From Aquatica leii (taxonomy: Eukaryota; Arthropoda; Insecta; Coleoptera; Lampyridae), in NCBI GenBank assembly GCA_035610365.1, contig CM069432.1, forward strand, positions 280,868,709-280,932,708: a DNA stretch of 64,000 nucleotides, in the 5' to 3' direction. The translations under genes and the position numbers were made by a program. This document shows positions 20,713-32,660 of the stretch, in pieces. Numbering within the stretch: the stretch's first letter is position 1; each line of letters starts with the position of its first letter. The notes under the pieces were generated by a model. It was not told the DNA's origin. It saw only the letters and a program-made list of their open reading frames with translations, and ran no database searches.

Positions 20713-22645
20713 TTACAAATTTGTTCTTATCATATGCGCAGCTTTTTCTCCAACCATCATTGCTGCCGCATTAGTGTGAGCACCAGGAATTAGTGGCATA
20801 ATACTTGCATCGGCCACTCTTAAATTGCGAATGCCATGTACTTTTAATTTATGATCAACTACAGCGCCGTGTAAAGAATCTGGTCCCATTTTACAAGTTC
20901 CCGCAATATGAGTCGCAGATGTTGCTACTTGTCTTATATGGCAGTACCAATAATCTTTCGACAAATACTCAAACTCCTTACAGGCCGGTAGGTGAACTGG
21001 ATATAACTTGGCTCCCAGTTTTTTAAACGCTTTAGTGTCTAATAATTTTAAAGCAAGTTGAATACCTTCATATATTGTGTTAATATCTTTAAAATTGGGA
21101 TCCGACAGCAACATGTTGTTAATAAGAGGGTAATCAAAAGCATCCGACGATTTCAATTGCATGTATCCTCTAGATTCTGGGTGGAGCAGAATTATAAATA
21201 TTGAAAAAATTTGACTTTTATTTTTGGTGGGCCAACCAAACTTAAACGTTTTGTCATCATAGTTAAACACTTTTTGAATATACTCAGAAGTACTGTTGCT
21301 TCCTAATAATGTAAATTCTATGTCAGGAAAATCGTCTATTTCTGTTAGATTTGTACGAATAAACGCAAGTGCTTTGGCACTAAATGTATCGGTTAAATCC
21401 CCAAATCCGTTTAAATAATCTATTACGTTACTTTTTAAATCTTTTCCAAGTTCTGGATAATCTGTTTCAACATGCAACATACCAAATCCTACGTGATCTT
21501 GAAGATTGCTTCCAACTGCTAAATCTTTAATAACAGGTATTTTCAATTCTTCTAAATGAAGCTTTGGACCGATTCCCGACAACATCAGCAACTGTGGCGA
21601 TCCTATAGCACCAGCCGATACGATAATGTCCTTTCTAGATCTAGCTACGTAATATTTATTATTTTTAGCAAACAAAACACCAAACGCTTTTTTAGTTTTT
21701 TGGTTTATTAAAATTCGTGTTACGTGACTATGAGTCGATATTTTAAGATTTCTACGATTTGATGCTTTTTTTAAAAAGATACCGGTACTGCATCTTTGAC
21801 CGTTTTTTTGAGTTAATTGTGTTATTCCGACGCCTTCTTGTCGATTTCCGTTAAAATCAACAAAAGATCGGTTTAATTCTATGTTTGCTTCGATAAATGC
21901 ACGCTGTTGTCGAGTATTTGGTTTTGCGTACTCAATATTTATATAACCTTTAGTGCCGTGGTAGTACGGATCGCCATTTATTTTAGAATCTTCAGATTTT
22001 TTAAAAAAAGGAAGTACATCTTTGTAACACCAACCGGGGTTTCCTTGGGCGCACCAATTGTCAAAGTCTTTTTTGCTGCCTCTAGTATAAGCAACACCAT
22101 TAATACCAGAAGTTCCGCCCAACATTTTGCCTCTTGGGTAAGCGCATGTTTTATTGGTCATACCTGTAAACCAGTAAAATTATTTTTTCGCAGCAAAATT
22201 ATTTTTACCTAAACAAGCTGTAGTTTGTGGTACACTGTAATAGTTCCAGTTATACTCCAAAAACCATAATATACCCGCCATTTTAGGAATATCAGTAAAA
22301 TTTGTTTCAGGACCACCTGCTTCTAAAACCAAAACGTCTCGAGCTGAATCTTCTGAAAGTCTACTAGCGACGATACTTCCTGCGGATCCAGCACCAACCA
22401 CGATGTGGTCGAACGTACCATATTCTGGTAGAGTGATAGTTTAAACTCAACTCAAAAGAAGACACATAATACTTACCAACGTAGTCATTAGAAAATGGTT
22501 TGTCATTTTGAGAATTTATCGGCAAAGGAAACGTTTCAGAACGTTTTATTTCACTTTCAATTAGCTTCACATAATAATCAACTAAATTGTCAGAATAAGA
22601 TGGAACACAAACTAGAACAAGTATTAACGCTTGAAAAGAACTCAT
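20713..22645 (-). CDS. GMC oxidoreductase gene 2 (three exons, secreted)
   Basis: Exons are 22645-22477, 22424-22209 and 22163-20713. The introns are 52 and 45 nt, GT-AG, both phase 1, at the same positions as in the other two copies. The joined protein is 611 residues with a signal peptide (1-17). The FAD motif GAGSAG is at 67-72, and signatures 1 (RGKMLGGTSGINGV) and 2 (AGAIGSPQLLMLSGIGP) are intact. Catalytic His residues are at about 547 (THIAGTCKMG) and 591 (GAHTNAA). The gene is closer to gene 3 than to gene 1, sharing for example KINGDPYYHGTKGYINIEYA. FAD-dependent oxidation of an alcohol or sugar, outside the cell or in a gland lumen, is the family role. The substrate cannot be named from sequence. 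Confidence 0.94.
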
Positions 22646-22672
22646 GATTTAAATTGTTAAAAAAATTTGAAG

Positions 22673-22682
22673 ATTATATATT
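22673..22682 (-). promoter_or_regulatory. TATA-like element upstream of GMC gene 2
   Basis: The minus strand reads AAATATATAATCTTCA about 30 bases before the ATG, nearly identical to the block upstream of GMC gene 1. Its closeness to the start codon implies a very short leader, or an unseen upstream exon. Confidence 0.35.
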
Positions 22683-22799
22683 TTTTTAAGAAATTATGAA
22701 TACAATCTTTCACACTTAACTAAATTGAATGGTAATATTAAATGTAGTTTCAATGTTACCAAATTCTTCATTGAATTCAAATTAGAACGTTATGTAATT

Positions 22800-23309
22800 T
22801 TTTTTAATTTGTAGTAATTATATTATATAAAACTTTAAACATTTTTAAGTATCAATCATGTTATTTTTCCTCAAACTTTTAATTGTTATTGAGTTTGCCT
22901 CGCTATGTTAATTAATGTTAATTTTTATTTTGTAATAGTTAGAGTAACGAAACATCTACAAACCCCAAAAAAAATTGTATACACCATCACTTCCTGACTT
23001 TCATCAAATATTTGCAGATACACACAGCGTAAATATCAAAGTCGCTCATTACTGGTAGTTAAAAAAACTATTTCCCCACTCAACAATGCACCGTCGTACT
23101 AACGCAACTAGTTTTTGTATAACTGGCAAAACTAAAATTTTTGATGATCAAGGTAAGATCTTATGTTAAAAATTAGTAGTTCAATTCGCGAGTATAAAAA
23201 TTTCTCTTCAAGTATGAAAATTGTCCTTAGAATTCCCTACTCTTTCGTCGAAATTGTCAAATTTTAGACAGCATATTTAACTACACTTCCTGTAAGACCT
23301 TTAGATCGC
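22800..23309. other. no gene seen; possibly the outer part of LTR-B
   Basis: AT-rich DNA without coding potential. The start of the LTR that ends at 24220 may lie in here, but homology to the solo copy at 60.6-61.5 kb becomes clear only from about 23310. Confidence 0.35.
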
Positions 23310-24220
23310 TAAAGATAACTAGCAGGTGACCTAGTTGGAAAACTTCCATGACGTCACGTTATTGATAACGTTATTTTTTATACACCATCAAGGGTTGGAA
23401 ACCTTTAGGATTATCCCTCTTTTGGAGATGAACTACGACAAAAACTGGGGAAACTTATGCTATTAAGTCGAAGGGAAACGCTGCGCATTTTCGTTCTTAA
23501 ATGATTGGATGCTAAAGGAGACCTTTTCCTCGTGCTAACATTATATGCTCGTTTATATTGGGTTTAATATTACTTTTTAGGTAACTCAAGTACGGAATTA
23601 GCTAATCCCCTACTGGATAAAACCTAACTGTGAATATTACAATTTCAATTTTTTTGATTTGTACTTCGGTGGTCATGTTGTTTATGACCGTACGTGCATG
23701 TTAGGTTAATACAACTAATAATATTTTTGTGTTTCACAAACTTATATGCAGTGCGCGTTGAGTCACGAAGGCTTAAAATGTTTGTTTGTCTACGATTTTA
23801 AAATTTGCGAATATAAATTCAGACGTTGTTTATGTAAAAATTGAAACCGACAAGGTCAGTTTGTTGATCACTATTCGACGCAACTTATAATCAATTCAAC
23901 CCACGTATCTATATTTGCGAAAATTTATATTGATGTACCTTCTTCATCTTCTGTCATAAAATAAATATATATTCTGTGTTATTACTTCGGTGGTGTTATT
24001 TATTCTTTTCCAGCTACGAGTAGAGTTAGACGGTAGCTCCCTAATTTAACCTTTCAACTTGGCACCTTTTTTTAGAATTATATTATTATTTTGCATCACA
24101 AAGCCTGCGATCCCTCTCCGGTGAAGCTGTGCTAGCCGTTGCTTTGTTTTGTTACAAGAAGACCAGCGTAACAATTTATTACTGGCTGCTCAACTCGAGG
24201 TACCTGATTTTCTCGTAACA
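23310..24220 (+). repeat. LTR-B, 5' LTR of Gypsy-B
   Basis: It ends TCTCGTAACA six bases before the PBS. A copy in opposite orientation lies at 60583-61510, with many matching blocks, for example GATCCCTCTCCG / GCTAGCCGTTGCTTTG, the GGTGGTCATGTTG region and the ATGACGTCACG region. The 5' boundary is uncertain; homology covers at least 0.9 kb. Confidence 0.75.
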
Positions 24221-24225
24221 AATTT

Positions 24226-24243
24226 TGGTGCCCAACGTGGGGC
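24226..24243 (+). promoter_or_regulatory. primer binding site of Gypsy-B
   Basis: The site reads TGGTGCCCAACGTGGGGC, one base different from the PBS of Gypsy-A and at the same distance from the LTR end. Confidence 0.75.
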
Positions 24244-24653
24244 TCGATTTTTGTGTGTGCGATTATAATTGCTTCTAGCTTTATTGATTCTTTTATCTTC
24301 TCCTAGTTTTTCGTGGGTTCGATTTACTCGAAGCTTTACTGCGCTCCTTTAGTTATTGCTGCAACACTTGACGTCGGAGTTACTTCACTAGCCTTTATTT
24401 CTTTGTTTGTAGTGCTGCGGTTTGAATTTATATTAGTAATTTACTTAGTTTTCTTTTAGTTGGATTGCTGGTCGGACACGTGTTGTCAGACTTCTGCTTT
24501 GAAGTTTGGATTAACTCAATTACGTCGGTTAACCTTTTTGCATATTAGATTTGTTATTAGTGATATTACTTCTACTGTTATTTTTGATTGGTTTTTAGTC
24601 GTACAGTTTTGCTTCAAGATTAGCTTAGTTCTCTTTAAGATTTTGTTGTATCT

Positions 24654-25577
24654 TTGGAAAACGTAATCGGAGCTGTGCTACTACTTGGTTTGTGCTTTTT
24701 TCTTTTTTTACGTTCTTTAAGAAATCTCGTCACTAAGATGGCTACTTGGACGTTAGAAGTGAATCGACTTAGGAAGCAGGAACTTGAATATGAATTAATG
24801 TCTCGTGGGTTTGATCCTACAGTGGTCGTTTCTACATTAAGGGGTGCGGTGCGTAGTGCTTTACAGTTGGAAAAGGAAGCATCTTTTCGTATGGATACTG
24901 TCACTTCAGTTTTTGCGGATGATAAGGTAGCTGTTGAACAAGCTATTGTAGAGCCGTCGAATAGCCCGTGGTCGAGTCCCATTGTTTTAGTAAGGAAGAA
25001 GGACAACACCCATAGATTTTGCGTTGATTTTAGGAAGGTAAACCAAATGACGCAGAAGGATGCTTATCCGTTGCCTTACATCACTTCAATACTAGATCGG
25101 TTGAGAGATGCACGTTTTCCTTCCAGCTTGGATATTCGGTATGCATATTGGCAGATTCCGCTTTCAGAAGATTCCAAAGCTGTGACTGCTGTTACTGTTC
25201 CTTCTTGTGGTCTCTTTCAGTTCACTAGCATGCCATTTGGATTACATAATGCGCCTGCTACGTTTCAGCGATTGATTGATCGAGTATTGGGTGTGCATTT
25301 AGAGCCTTACTGTTTTGTTTACCTAGACGATATTATCATAGCAACACCTACTTTTGATGAACATATCAACGTGCTAGGGAAAGTGTTAAAACGTTTAATC
25401 TCTGCAGGCCTTAGCTTACGCCGAGAAAAATGTAATTTTTGTTTGCGTGAACTAAAATACCTCGGGTACGTGGTCAACAAGAATGGTCTGTTGGTAGACT
25501 CAGATAAGGTAACAGCGATACTTAATATTCCCACTCCTTCAAACGTCAGATGTCAGACGACTTATTGGTATGACTAG
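24654..25577 (+). pseudogene. Gypsy-B gag N-terminus fused to reverse transcriptase
   Basis: After a hydrophobic leader translation, the real gag start is probably MATWTLEVNRLRKQ (24738), followed by a SAP-like gag segment (ELEYELMSRGFDPT ... LRGAVRSALQLEKE). At about 24930 it switches in frame to RT (IVEPSNSPWSSPIVLVRKKD, FCVDFRKVNQMT, DAYPLPYI, SLDIRYAYWQIPL, FTSMPFGLHNAPATFQRLID, and the catalytic YLDDIIIA at about 25320). Capsid, zinc knuckle and protease have been deleted without a frameshift. RT motifs are intact through the palm, and the frame breaks at 25560. Confidence 0.85.
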
Positions 25578-25953
25578 TTGGTACCGTCGCTTTATTCCTA
25601 ATTTTTTTTCTCTTACTTCTTCACTTTCGGCTCTTACTCGTAAAAATGTTTCTTTTATTTGGACAGCGGAATGTCAGGTCGCTTGTGATTCTCTTAAAAA
25701 CAGCTTAGTTGCTGATCCTATTCTGTTGTGTCCTGATTTTTCACTTCTTTTTGTGGTACAGACTGATGCTTCGGATTTTGGGTTAGGTGCTGTGTTAAGT
25801 CAAACGACTGCGGATGGTGAAAAAGTTGTTAGTTATCTTAGTCGTTCGCTCACTAAGGCGGAGCGGCATTATTCGACTACTCATACAAACATTTTTTGTA
25901 TTTTGCATTTGTCTAACTATATCATACGTGCTACCCCATCACTGTGTTTCTAA
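25570..25953 (+). pseudogene. Gypsy-B RNase H domain, truncated
   Basis: The frame continues from RT after a frameshift, with WYRRFIPNF, a tether region, and then the RNase H catalytic start FVVQTDASDFGLGAVLSQ and VVSYLSRSLTKAERHYS. It is cut short just after this, where BEL-E sequence begins at about 25956. The rest of RNase H and integrase are absent. Confidence 0.8.
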
Positions 25954-25955
25954 AT

Positions 25956-28900
25956 GCAGTTAAAAAGAAACTAATATTCGTGTTGTTTTTAAAAGTTCCT
26001 CTTCTCTTCATGGCAGGCCTTTAAACAAAGAAGAGATCCTAAGTTACAAAAGGACATTTCCGATAATTTTTAGATTAAATCCAGTCGCTTTGTGTTGTGA
26101 CATTCGTATGATATATAGACAAATTTTGTTACATTGTGAAGATCGTCGTTTGTTTTGGCGCGAATTTATTCATAATTCTGTTGTTGAGTATGAACTAAAT
26201 ACCGTAACGTACGACTTAACTCTTTCAGCTTACCTGGCTCAGCGATGATATCTTCAACAATTAGTTGAAGACAAACGTCCGTCGCCATCCTTAAAGATAC
26301 GTATGTTGATGACGTGATAACTAGCATTAGGACCGTCAAGGACGCACTAATTCTACGCACAGAGCTTACTAATATTTTGGGTACTCGAGGGTTTGAATTG
26401 CGAAAATGGTTCAGTTATGTCTCTGAAGTTTTAGATGATCTTCCTGAAGATCATTTAGAAACTCTTCTTATGTTTCTGACTTAGGATCCAAAATGCTTGG
26501 TCTGTGCTGGAATCATCATTTACACACTGCTAGACATTGCTAGAATATTTGATCCTGTATAATTCTTCTCACCTCTGGTCTTTACAATCAAGCTCGTTCT
26601 ACAGCGTATATGGACCGAAGGTTTTGATTGAGATGACGTTCTTAGTCCCGTTTTTGCCTCCGAATAGACTAAATTGGTAGACGGCTTACATCTCTCAAAT
26701 ACACATACCAAGATGCACCTCTTCCTTTTCTGATCTAATCTTACACGTTGTTGAATTTTGCGACGCTTCTCAGAACGCTGCCGCTATTCACGCCTGTTTT
26801 AATTCTGTTAAGTCTGGACAAATGAAGTCTTGCCATCTCAGAATCGCTATGTCAAAGCTAGGCTCATTAAAGGTTCTGTCAATTCCAAGACTCGAACTCT
26901 GTGGAGCGCTTGTGTTAGCGCGTCTTTTTGCTTTTACAACCATTAAAGAAGCTAGTATTTATACTGACGCTCAAGTACTCCTTGTGTGGCTCTCACTCTC
27001 TCCGCATCGTTTTTATACCTTTGTAATCGTATTGTAACTATTCTTGCTCGCACTGAACGATATCAATCGCATCACGTTGGTATTGCCCAAAATCCTGCTG
27101 ATTTAACCTGTCGTGGTGCTATTCCTGAAGTTATGAGCAGCTCTTCTCTTGGAATTTCCAGTCCGACTTTTTTAAGCCTCTGTCGCAGTGGCGTTCTCTT
27201 TCTGTTCCGACGGTTTTGAATTCTTCGCTACCTGATATGAAAGTTAGTTCGTCTTACTCGCCTTATACGTTCTCATCCTTTGCTTCCAATCATCGAACGA
27301 TTTTCTTCTTTTCTAAAAATGCAACAAACGTTTGTATGGATACTTCGTTTCTTTCAAAGCGCTCAAGTTTGCAACCCAGCTTTTCCTCTGGATAACAAAC
27401 TTCTACCTCTTTCTCCTGCCGAACTACAAAAGGATTTTGTTACTTTGGCAAGGTAAACGCCTCCCTTCTTTTTTAGAACAGTTGTTTCCGTTTATTGGTA
27501 AGGAAAGTCTCCTTAGTGTGGGCGAAAGACTGGGTTTCTCTACCTTTGTTACGGTCGAATTTTCTTTACGTACGCCTTTGTTGTTACGGTCGAAATTTTC
27601 ATTAAGTACGCCTATGTGTTTTCGACGTGAAATTGGATTCGGGTTTTGACGCCCTCTAACGATCCTTTTCTCATTAGATGTCATTTGGCAGAAAGTCGTC
27701 ACACGTGAATGATGTAAAATGGTCTGTAACTATTGAATATTGATATATATCCGTTACCATCTGGAAAATAATGGAAAACCATTTATAATTAGTTAATTAC
27801 CTAATTTCTTTGAAGCGTTACAGGGTAAGCTAAAGTCGTCTTTTAGTAAAAATTCGTTTGTAATTCGTCTTCCTTTTGACAGCCATTTTGCGTTCCTTCA
27901 TTTCGCACCTGTTACATCCTCGATAAATGAATATCGTAAACTACTACTAAATAAGGCATCACGTTGCCGTACTCGAGCGCTGACGTAAGGCGATTTCCAC
28001 GCTACAAACTTGGGGGTCTTGCGGAGCCTTCCCGGGCAAAGAGTGCTACACGTGGATGACACGCCGTGACCTGTATTAACCACCTATTTGTGTTCTAACG
28101 CTATTCAGTATTCGATACCAATTTACGAAGGAATGAACCTCGACAAATATTTGGATGGGACGATGCTAACTTTTTCTTTATAAAGCTTATGGTTATAACT
28201 AATTAAACCAACGACAAAAGGGGTACCACAGCATATAACAACCGGTTTATATTATTTATACTTTCTTGTATCTTAAGTAATAATTGTTGTAGATGTTGAT
28301 TTCGTGAGACATTAGTTTGACACGATTTGCGATTCAAATTGCTTACAGGGTTATGTGTCGGAGAAAGTACTTTCTTCACACCTGTGGAAACTCCTGTATT
28401 TATGGTAAGTGATTTTATATGTTTTATTTCGTAGTCAACCGGGTCACTCACGAAACTTTTGCTATTAGTTCTGTAATTATCGATACTGTTGTTTACCAGC
28501 TAGGTAGTAAATTTTACTTATTTCGAGTTGTGCATGCTGTGTACTACCAACGATTGATTAACGTTAGTGCTATATTAATTTCGCACGCTTTGTTACGATA
28601 AGATAACATTAACGTAGTAATTTATTATTACTGTGTTTGATTGTCAGTAATGCCTTATTACTAAATTATTTTGTGTACTTCGCATATTGTATGCAGACGA
28701 ACTTCACTACCACCTACTCTTCGCTAGTCATGTCAATGTAACCTACGTATGTGTTGTCTGTTGCCGATACTTCGGATATTTAGTTATACTCGAACTAACA
28801 TTATTCTGGGTCATGTTATCCAACTGTTATCTATTCGAACGTTAATCTATTTATCGTTATAGAGGAATTAAAGTGAAATTGTTATTAACGACCGAGTTTC

Positions 28901-30575
28901 TTTTTTTTTCGTTTCTTCCAGCAGTTACGAACCTAACATCTAGTTACAAGTCTATTACCACCTGTCTTGAGCGGGACAGAAGTGACTTTGGATAAGCTCT
29001 GGCGCCCTTAAATATCTTTTCATTATTATCTAGGAACCCTACCCTCTCACCGACTATCGTAAGTTGGCCGTGCAGGTTCGTAAACTAGCAAAAAAGCTTG
29101 TAACACCTTGCCGTCGACTTGTTGTCATTGGCCGCAAGCTCATCTCTCCGCTCCTTTGTGTACTCACTATCATGTAGTCTCTCTTCATTCTGGTCTTCAA
29201 ACCGTTCAAACTCCATTGCAATCTAACCGTGGTTTTTAGGGCCTTTACCCTTTTACTGTTAAGGTTAATACTTTTCGTTCGTCTCGAACTACTAAAGGCT
29301 ATCTGTATTTGCTTGTCTGCACCACGACTAAAGTTGTATATCTGGTTTGCTTCGTCGTTATCTACAAAAGCTTTTTTTATTTAGATAGGTTTATTGGGCA
29401 TCGGGGAATACCATATCGCATTAGATCAGACCATTGTCACAATGTTGTTGGCGCAGTTAGAAAGCTTGCTGATCTGTATGTATTTTTGCATAAAAACAAT
29501 TATTTCCTTTGCGAACGTCTTTCACTATTAACTGCGTTTTTAACCCTCCGTATGCTCCTCATTTAGGATGTTTTTGGGAAGCAGCTATTAAGTCCGCTAA
29601 TCATCTGTCATGTCAAAAAATTGGTACAACGGCTCTCACTTTCGAAGAGTTTTGTACCATATTTTCTCAAATCGAAGAGATATTAAATAATAGTTTGTTG
29701 TGCGCCCTTTCATCTGATTCCGCTAAAGCTGCAAACTATTTAATTCTAGGTCAGTTTCTTATTGATCAGCCTTTGCTTTCTTCTCTCTCTTTTCTAGACG
29801 CTAATCATTTTACTTTCAAACAATGTTGGCCACATCAGAACAGCATTGTACAATCCTTTTGGCGTCGTTAGTCTGCTGAATTTTTGCATACTTTAACTCA
29901 ACGGAAAAAATGGTCTTAACATAACCCCCGTACTCAAGTGGGTGATATAGTTCTAGTTCAAAATCCTAACCGACCTTTAATGTTATGTTTTATTGGAAGG
30001 GTGACCGAGTTGCATCCAAGATGATTTCTCTCGAATAACCATCGTTAAAACAGCAAATTGTTATCTCACTCGCTCCCTTTCGCGGTTAGCTCTGCTTCCT
30101 GGACTTGATTAATTTTTTTTTCATTCTTATTTGTTCTTGTGGTTTTGTACTCCTTTTCCTTTAATTATCTATTTAAAATTTAGCGTTGCTTATTATAAGT
30201 GGGCGACATGTTGGCGCGAGCGTTTGATTTATAGTCGTTTCCGATAGATGCACTTTTCTTTCCGTGACATGTCCCCCCTTAATTAAGTTACTTCGTTGCT
30301 TAAAACAATTTTTTGAAAAAGATTCAATGTTACTTGACTTAACTTGATAGTGCTTTCGAGTTTTCTTTCTGACCATTCTGGTAACGGTTGTTAAAAAAAA
30401 CGTTATAAATTGTGTTTAATCATTGATTCTGAATTTGTGCGTCTCAAGTCTCTAATTCCGCCAGCCTTTCGGAAAGCAGATTGAGGTAGGTCGAGCAATC
30501 GCTTATTCTGGGATGAGTCCAGGCCCTGATTTACTTCGGAGTTGGGTGGTTGTGCGTGCCTTAATTCAGGCAGAC
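25956..30575 (+). mobile_element. BEL/Pao copy E, decayed and split by a solo LTR
   Basis: This BEL/Pao pol contains RT (26080-26480: DIRMIYRQIL, WREFIHNSV, a YVDD-like site near 26310, GTRGFELRKW), the RIFD connection region (26530-26700), RNase H (26740-27200: LSIPRLELCGALVLARL, YTDAQVLLVWLS, NPADLTCRGA), integrase (29220-29640) and a C-terminal DUF5641-like part (29690-30060), then an LTR from about 30211. Many stops are present. A 1559-bp solo LTR interrupts it at 27547-29105. Confidence 0.82.
27547..29105 (+). repeat. solo LTR-A (long form) inserted in BEL-E
   Basis: This 1559-bp LTR runs from TGTTACGG to CTTGTAACA, flanked by the 4-bp target duplication CCTT (27543-27546 and 29106-29109). 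The uninterrupted site is preserved in unit 2 at about 36821 (TCTACCTTGCCGTCG). Both ends resemble LTR-A. The first about 35 bp are tandemly duplicated at its start. Confidence 0.88.
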
Positions 30576-30580
30576 CTTAT

Positions 30581-32023
30581 GCTGAATATCTAATTACAGG
30601 AGAGAAAACTTCATTATAGTCAATGCCATATTTTTAACTACAGCCTTTAGCTACTAGTCTAGCTCGGTATGTCTTCTTTCCTTCTAAATCTATCTTTGTT
30701 TTGAAAACCTATTTGCTCTTAACACCTCTGTTTCCCTCAGGCAGATCGACTATACACCAAGTCTTATTTTCATGAAGTGAATAAATTTCATCATGCATAG
30801 CATCTAGCCGTTTCTCTTTATCTGATCATGTCATGATGTGCTGTATGGTCAATGGATCATATATTTCCTCCGCATTTATACATTCTGTCTTATACAAAAT
30901 ATAATAAGGTTTACGTTGTATTCTAAAATTATCCATATTATTAATATCACAAAATCCTTTGGTAAACACCACAGTCAAATTATCAACCATTTGAGATACA
31001 TATAGTAAATTTGCTGATAGACCCTAAACATAAATGTACATGCACATATAATTTCAAGGCCCGATTGATAACCCTTGAAATCTACCATCCAATCCTTATA
31101 CTTTATCATGTGATTGGTAGCTGCTGAATCAGCAAACCAGCTTATTCTACACTCTGCATTAACATCCAAAACTGTAAGTAATGTTACCTATGCATCTTTT
31201 ATATTGTCTTTTGCAACACTTCCTCTTGACCCATTTTGCACTTTAGAAACTCTCTTATTAGGCTGTGAAGAATTCCAAGCACAACCTTACAATCACTTTT
31301 TTCTTAGCGACTGTTGACTTTCTTTGGTAAAAAATACTTTGTCACTTGTCACAAGTTCCTGTAATAACTTGCCTTTTACAAGGTCTGAAGTAAAGTATGT
31401 CCCTGAAATCTTTAATGCTATTACCATTGGATCATATACTCACGGTAGACCACTTAATAAAATTACAGCCAAAAATTTATCTTCTATTGGATTACTTATA
31501 TCGCTTAAATGTTGAGCCAATCCCATGGTTTTACTTACATAAGCTTCCATGGTTTCAAATTGGTCTCATTTCAATCGAAATAGAGATTTCAATAACCCCA
31601 GTCTTCTGGTCAAACTTTTTTGAGGAAACGCCTTCTGTAAATTAAGCAACAAATTTCTAGCTTTGTATAATCCCGGATTTTATTGTACCATCTTCATTCT
31701 TTCTTGGTTCAACACATCTCCATAGTTTATCCTGAGTTAACTGCATTTGCATTGCAAATTTAGAATTTTGGTAATTTTCGGTATCTATCAGATTTCCAAG
31801 AAAGTTGTACTTAAGATAATTGCAATTTTCCGCTTATCTCTGACTTTGTCTTGAACTTTTTTTTATATGTAGATTTTTCCAGTAATTCTTATAATTGCAA
31901 CACCATACTAACTGGGCCCATAACATGTTATTGTATGCCCATGAATGAATAACAGCGATTTCAAGTTTTTTAAATTAACAAACGACAAACATATCATTTT
32001 GAATTATATTAAAATTAACTAAG
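30581..32023 (-). pseudogene. Copia retrotransposon remnant
   Basis: The minus strand at 30825-30590 encodes a Copia-type RT start (AMHDEIYSLHENKTWCIVDLP, then VFKTKIDLEGKKTYRARLVAKG, then YGIDYNEVFSP). Upstream at 31169-31030 is a protease-like SWFADSAATNHMIKY motif, and gag-like anonymous sequence follows to about 32000. Integrase is missing, and stops interrupt RT. The clade call rests on the RT motifs. Confidence 0.75.
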
Positions 32024-32650
32024 CTACTTCAAACCTTTAGAATATACATGCTGAAGTTTTTTTAGGGTAATGTCCTGAATCCAATACTGTACCTTCTCTT
32101 TACGGCTGACTTGCCTATAACTGATGACGTAAAAGTATGCACGAATCTCTTGAAATCATAGGCCCTGCTTCAAATAAGCCTGGATAATATATCCTCCTGA
32201 CTGAAGAAATTGCGTATTAAATCTAACGAGATAAAGTCAGTTCATGTCGCATACACTCTTAGGAAAGAGACTTGCTTACCAGAAAATACTACTGGCTGTT
32301 AAACAGAAACAGGCTATCATTGGTGTGTATCATGAAGCTAACATGGACATACAGAATACAGCTATGGGCACTCAAAACTGGAAATATTACAGAGATTTCA
32401 GTCTAAACTGCTGATGATTATAGTTAAAGCATCTTGGTACGTGACCAATGAGAAATTGCACTAAGATCTAAAGATGACAACTATAAAAGATGAAATAAAA
32501 GGCAGAAGGTCAAAATCTAAAGACCGCCTTATTAACGGTAGAAATGAGTTTGCATTTGATTTGCTAAAGCAAACAGTGATAATTTTCAAGGCTAAAAAAG
32601 ATAACTGCCTTAGACTTACGCTCATAATACATTCCCCTCCGATCTTTCAA
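32024..32650 (+). pseudogene. non-LTR retrotransposon RT C-terminal fragment
   Basis: The plus-strand frame near 32430-32620 resembles the terminal block of Jockey-type RT proteins (SWYVTNEKLH, DLKMTTIKDEIK, KDRLINGRNEFAFDLL). It is short and stop-rich. A near-identical copy lies at 38414-39040 in duplicated unit 2. Confidence 0.55.
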
Positions 32651-32660
32651 AGTCAAAGTT

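Noticed and set aside
21907..22212. 101-codon plus-strand frame, also present at 44914-45219
   Set aside because: It is antisense to GMC exon 3 and is conserved only because both paralogues share the sense coding sequence.
30173..30376. Minus-strand Lys-rich frame over the BEL-E LTR
   Set aside because: It lies over the LTR start and purine-rich tract and is not conserved in the BEL-F copy.
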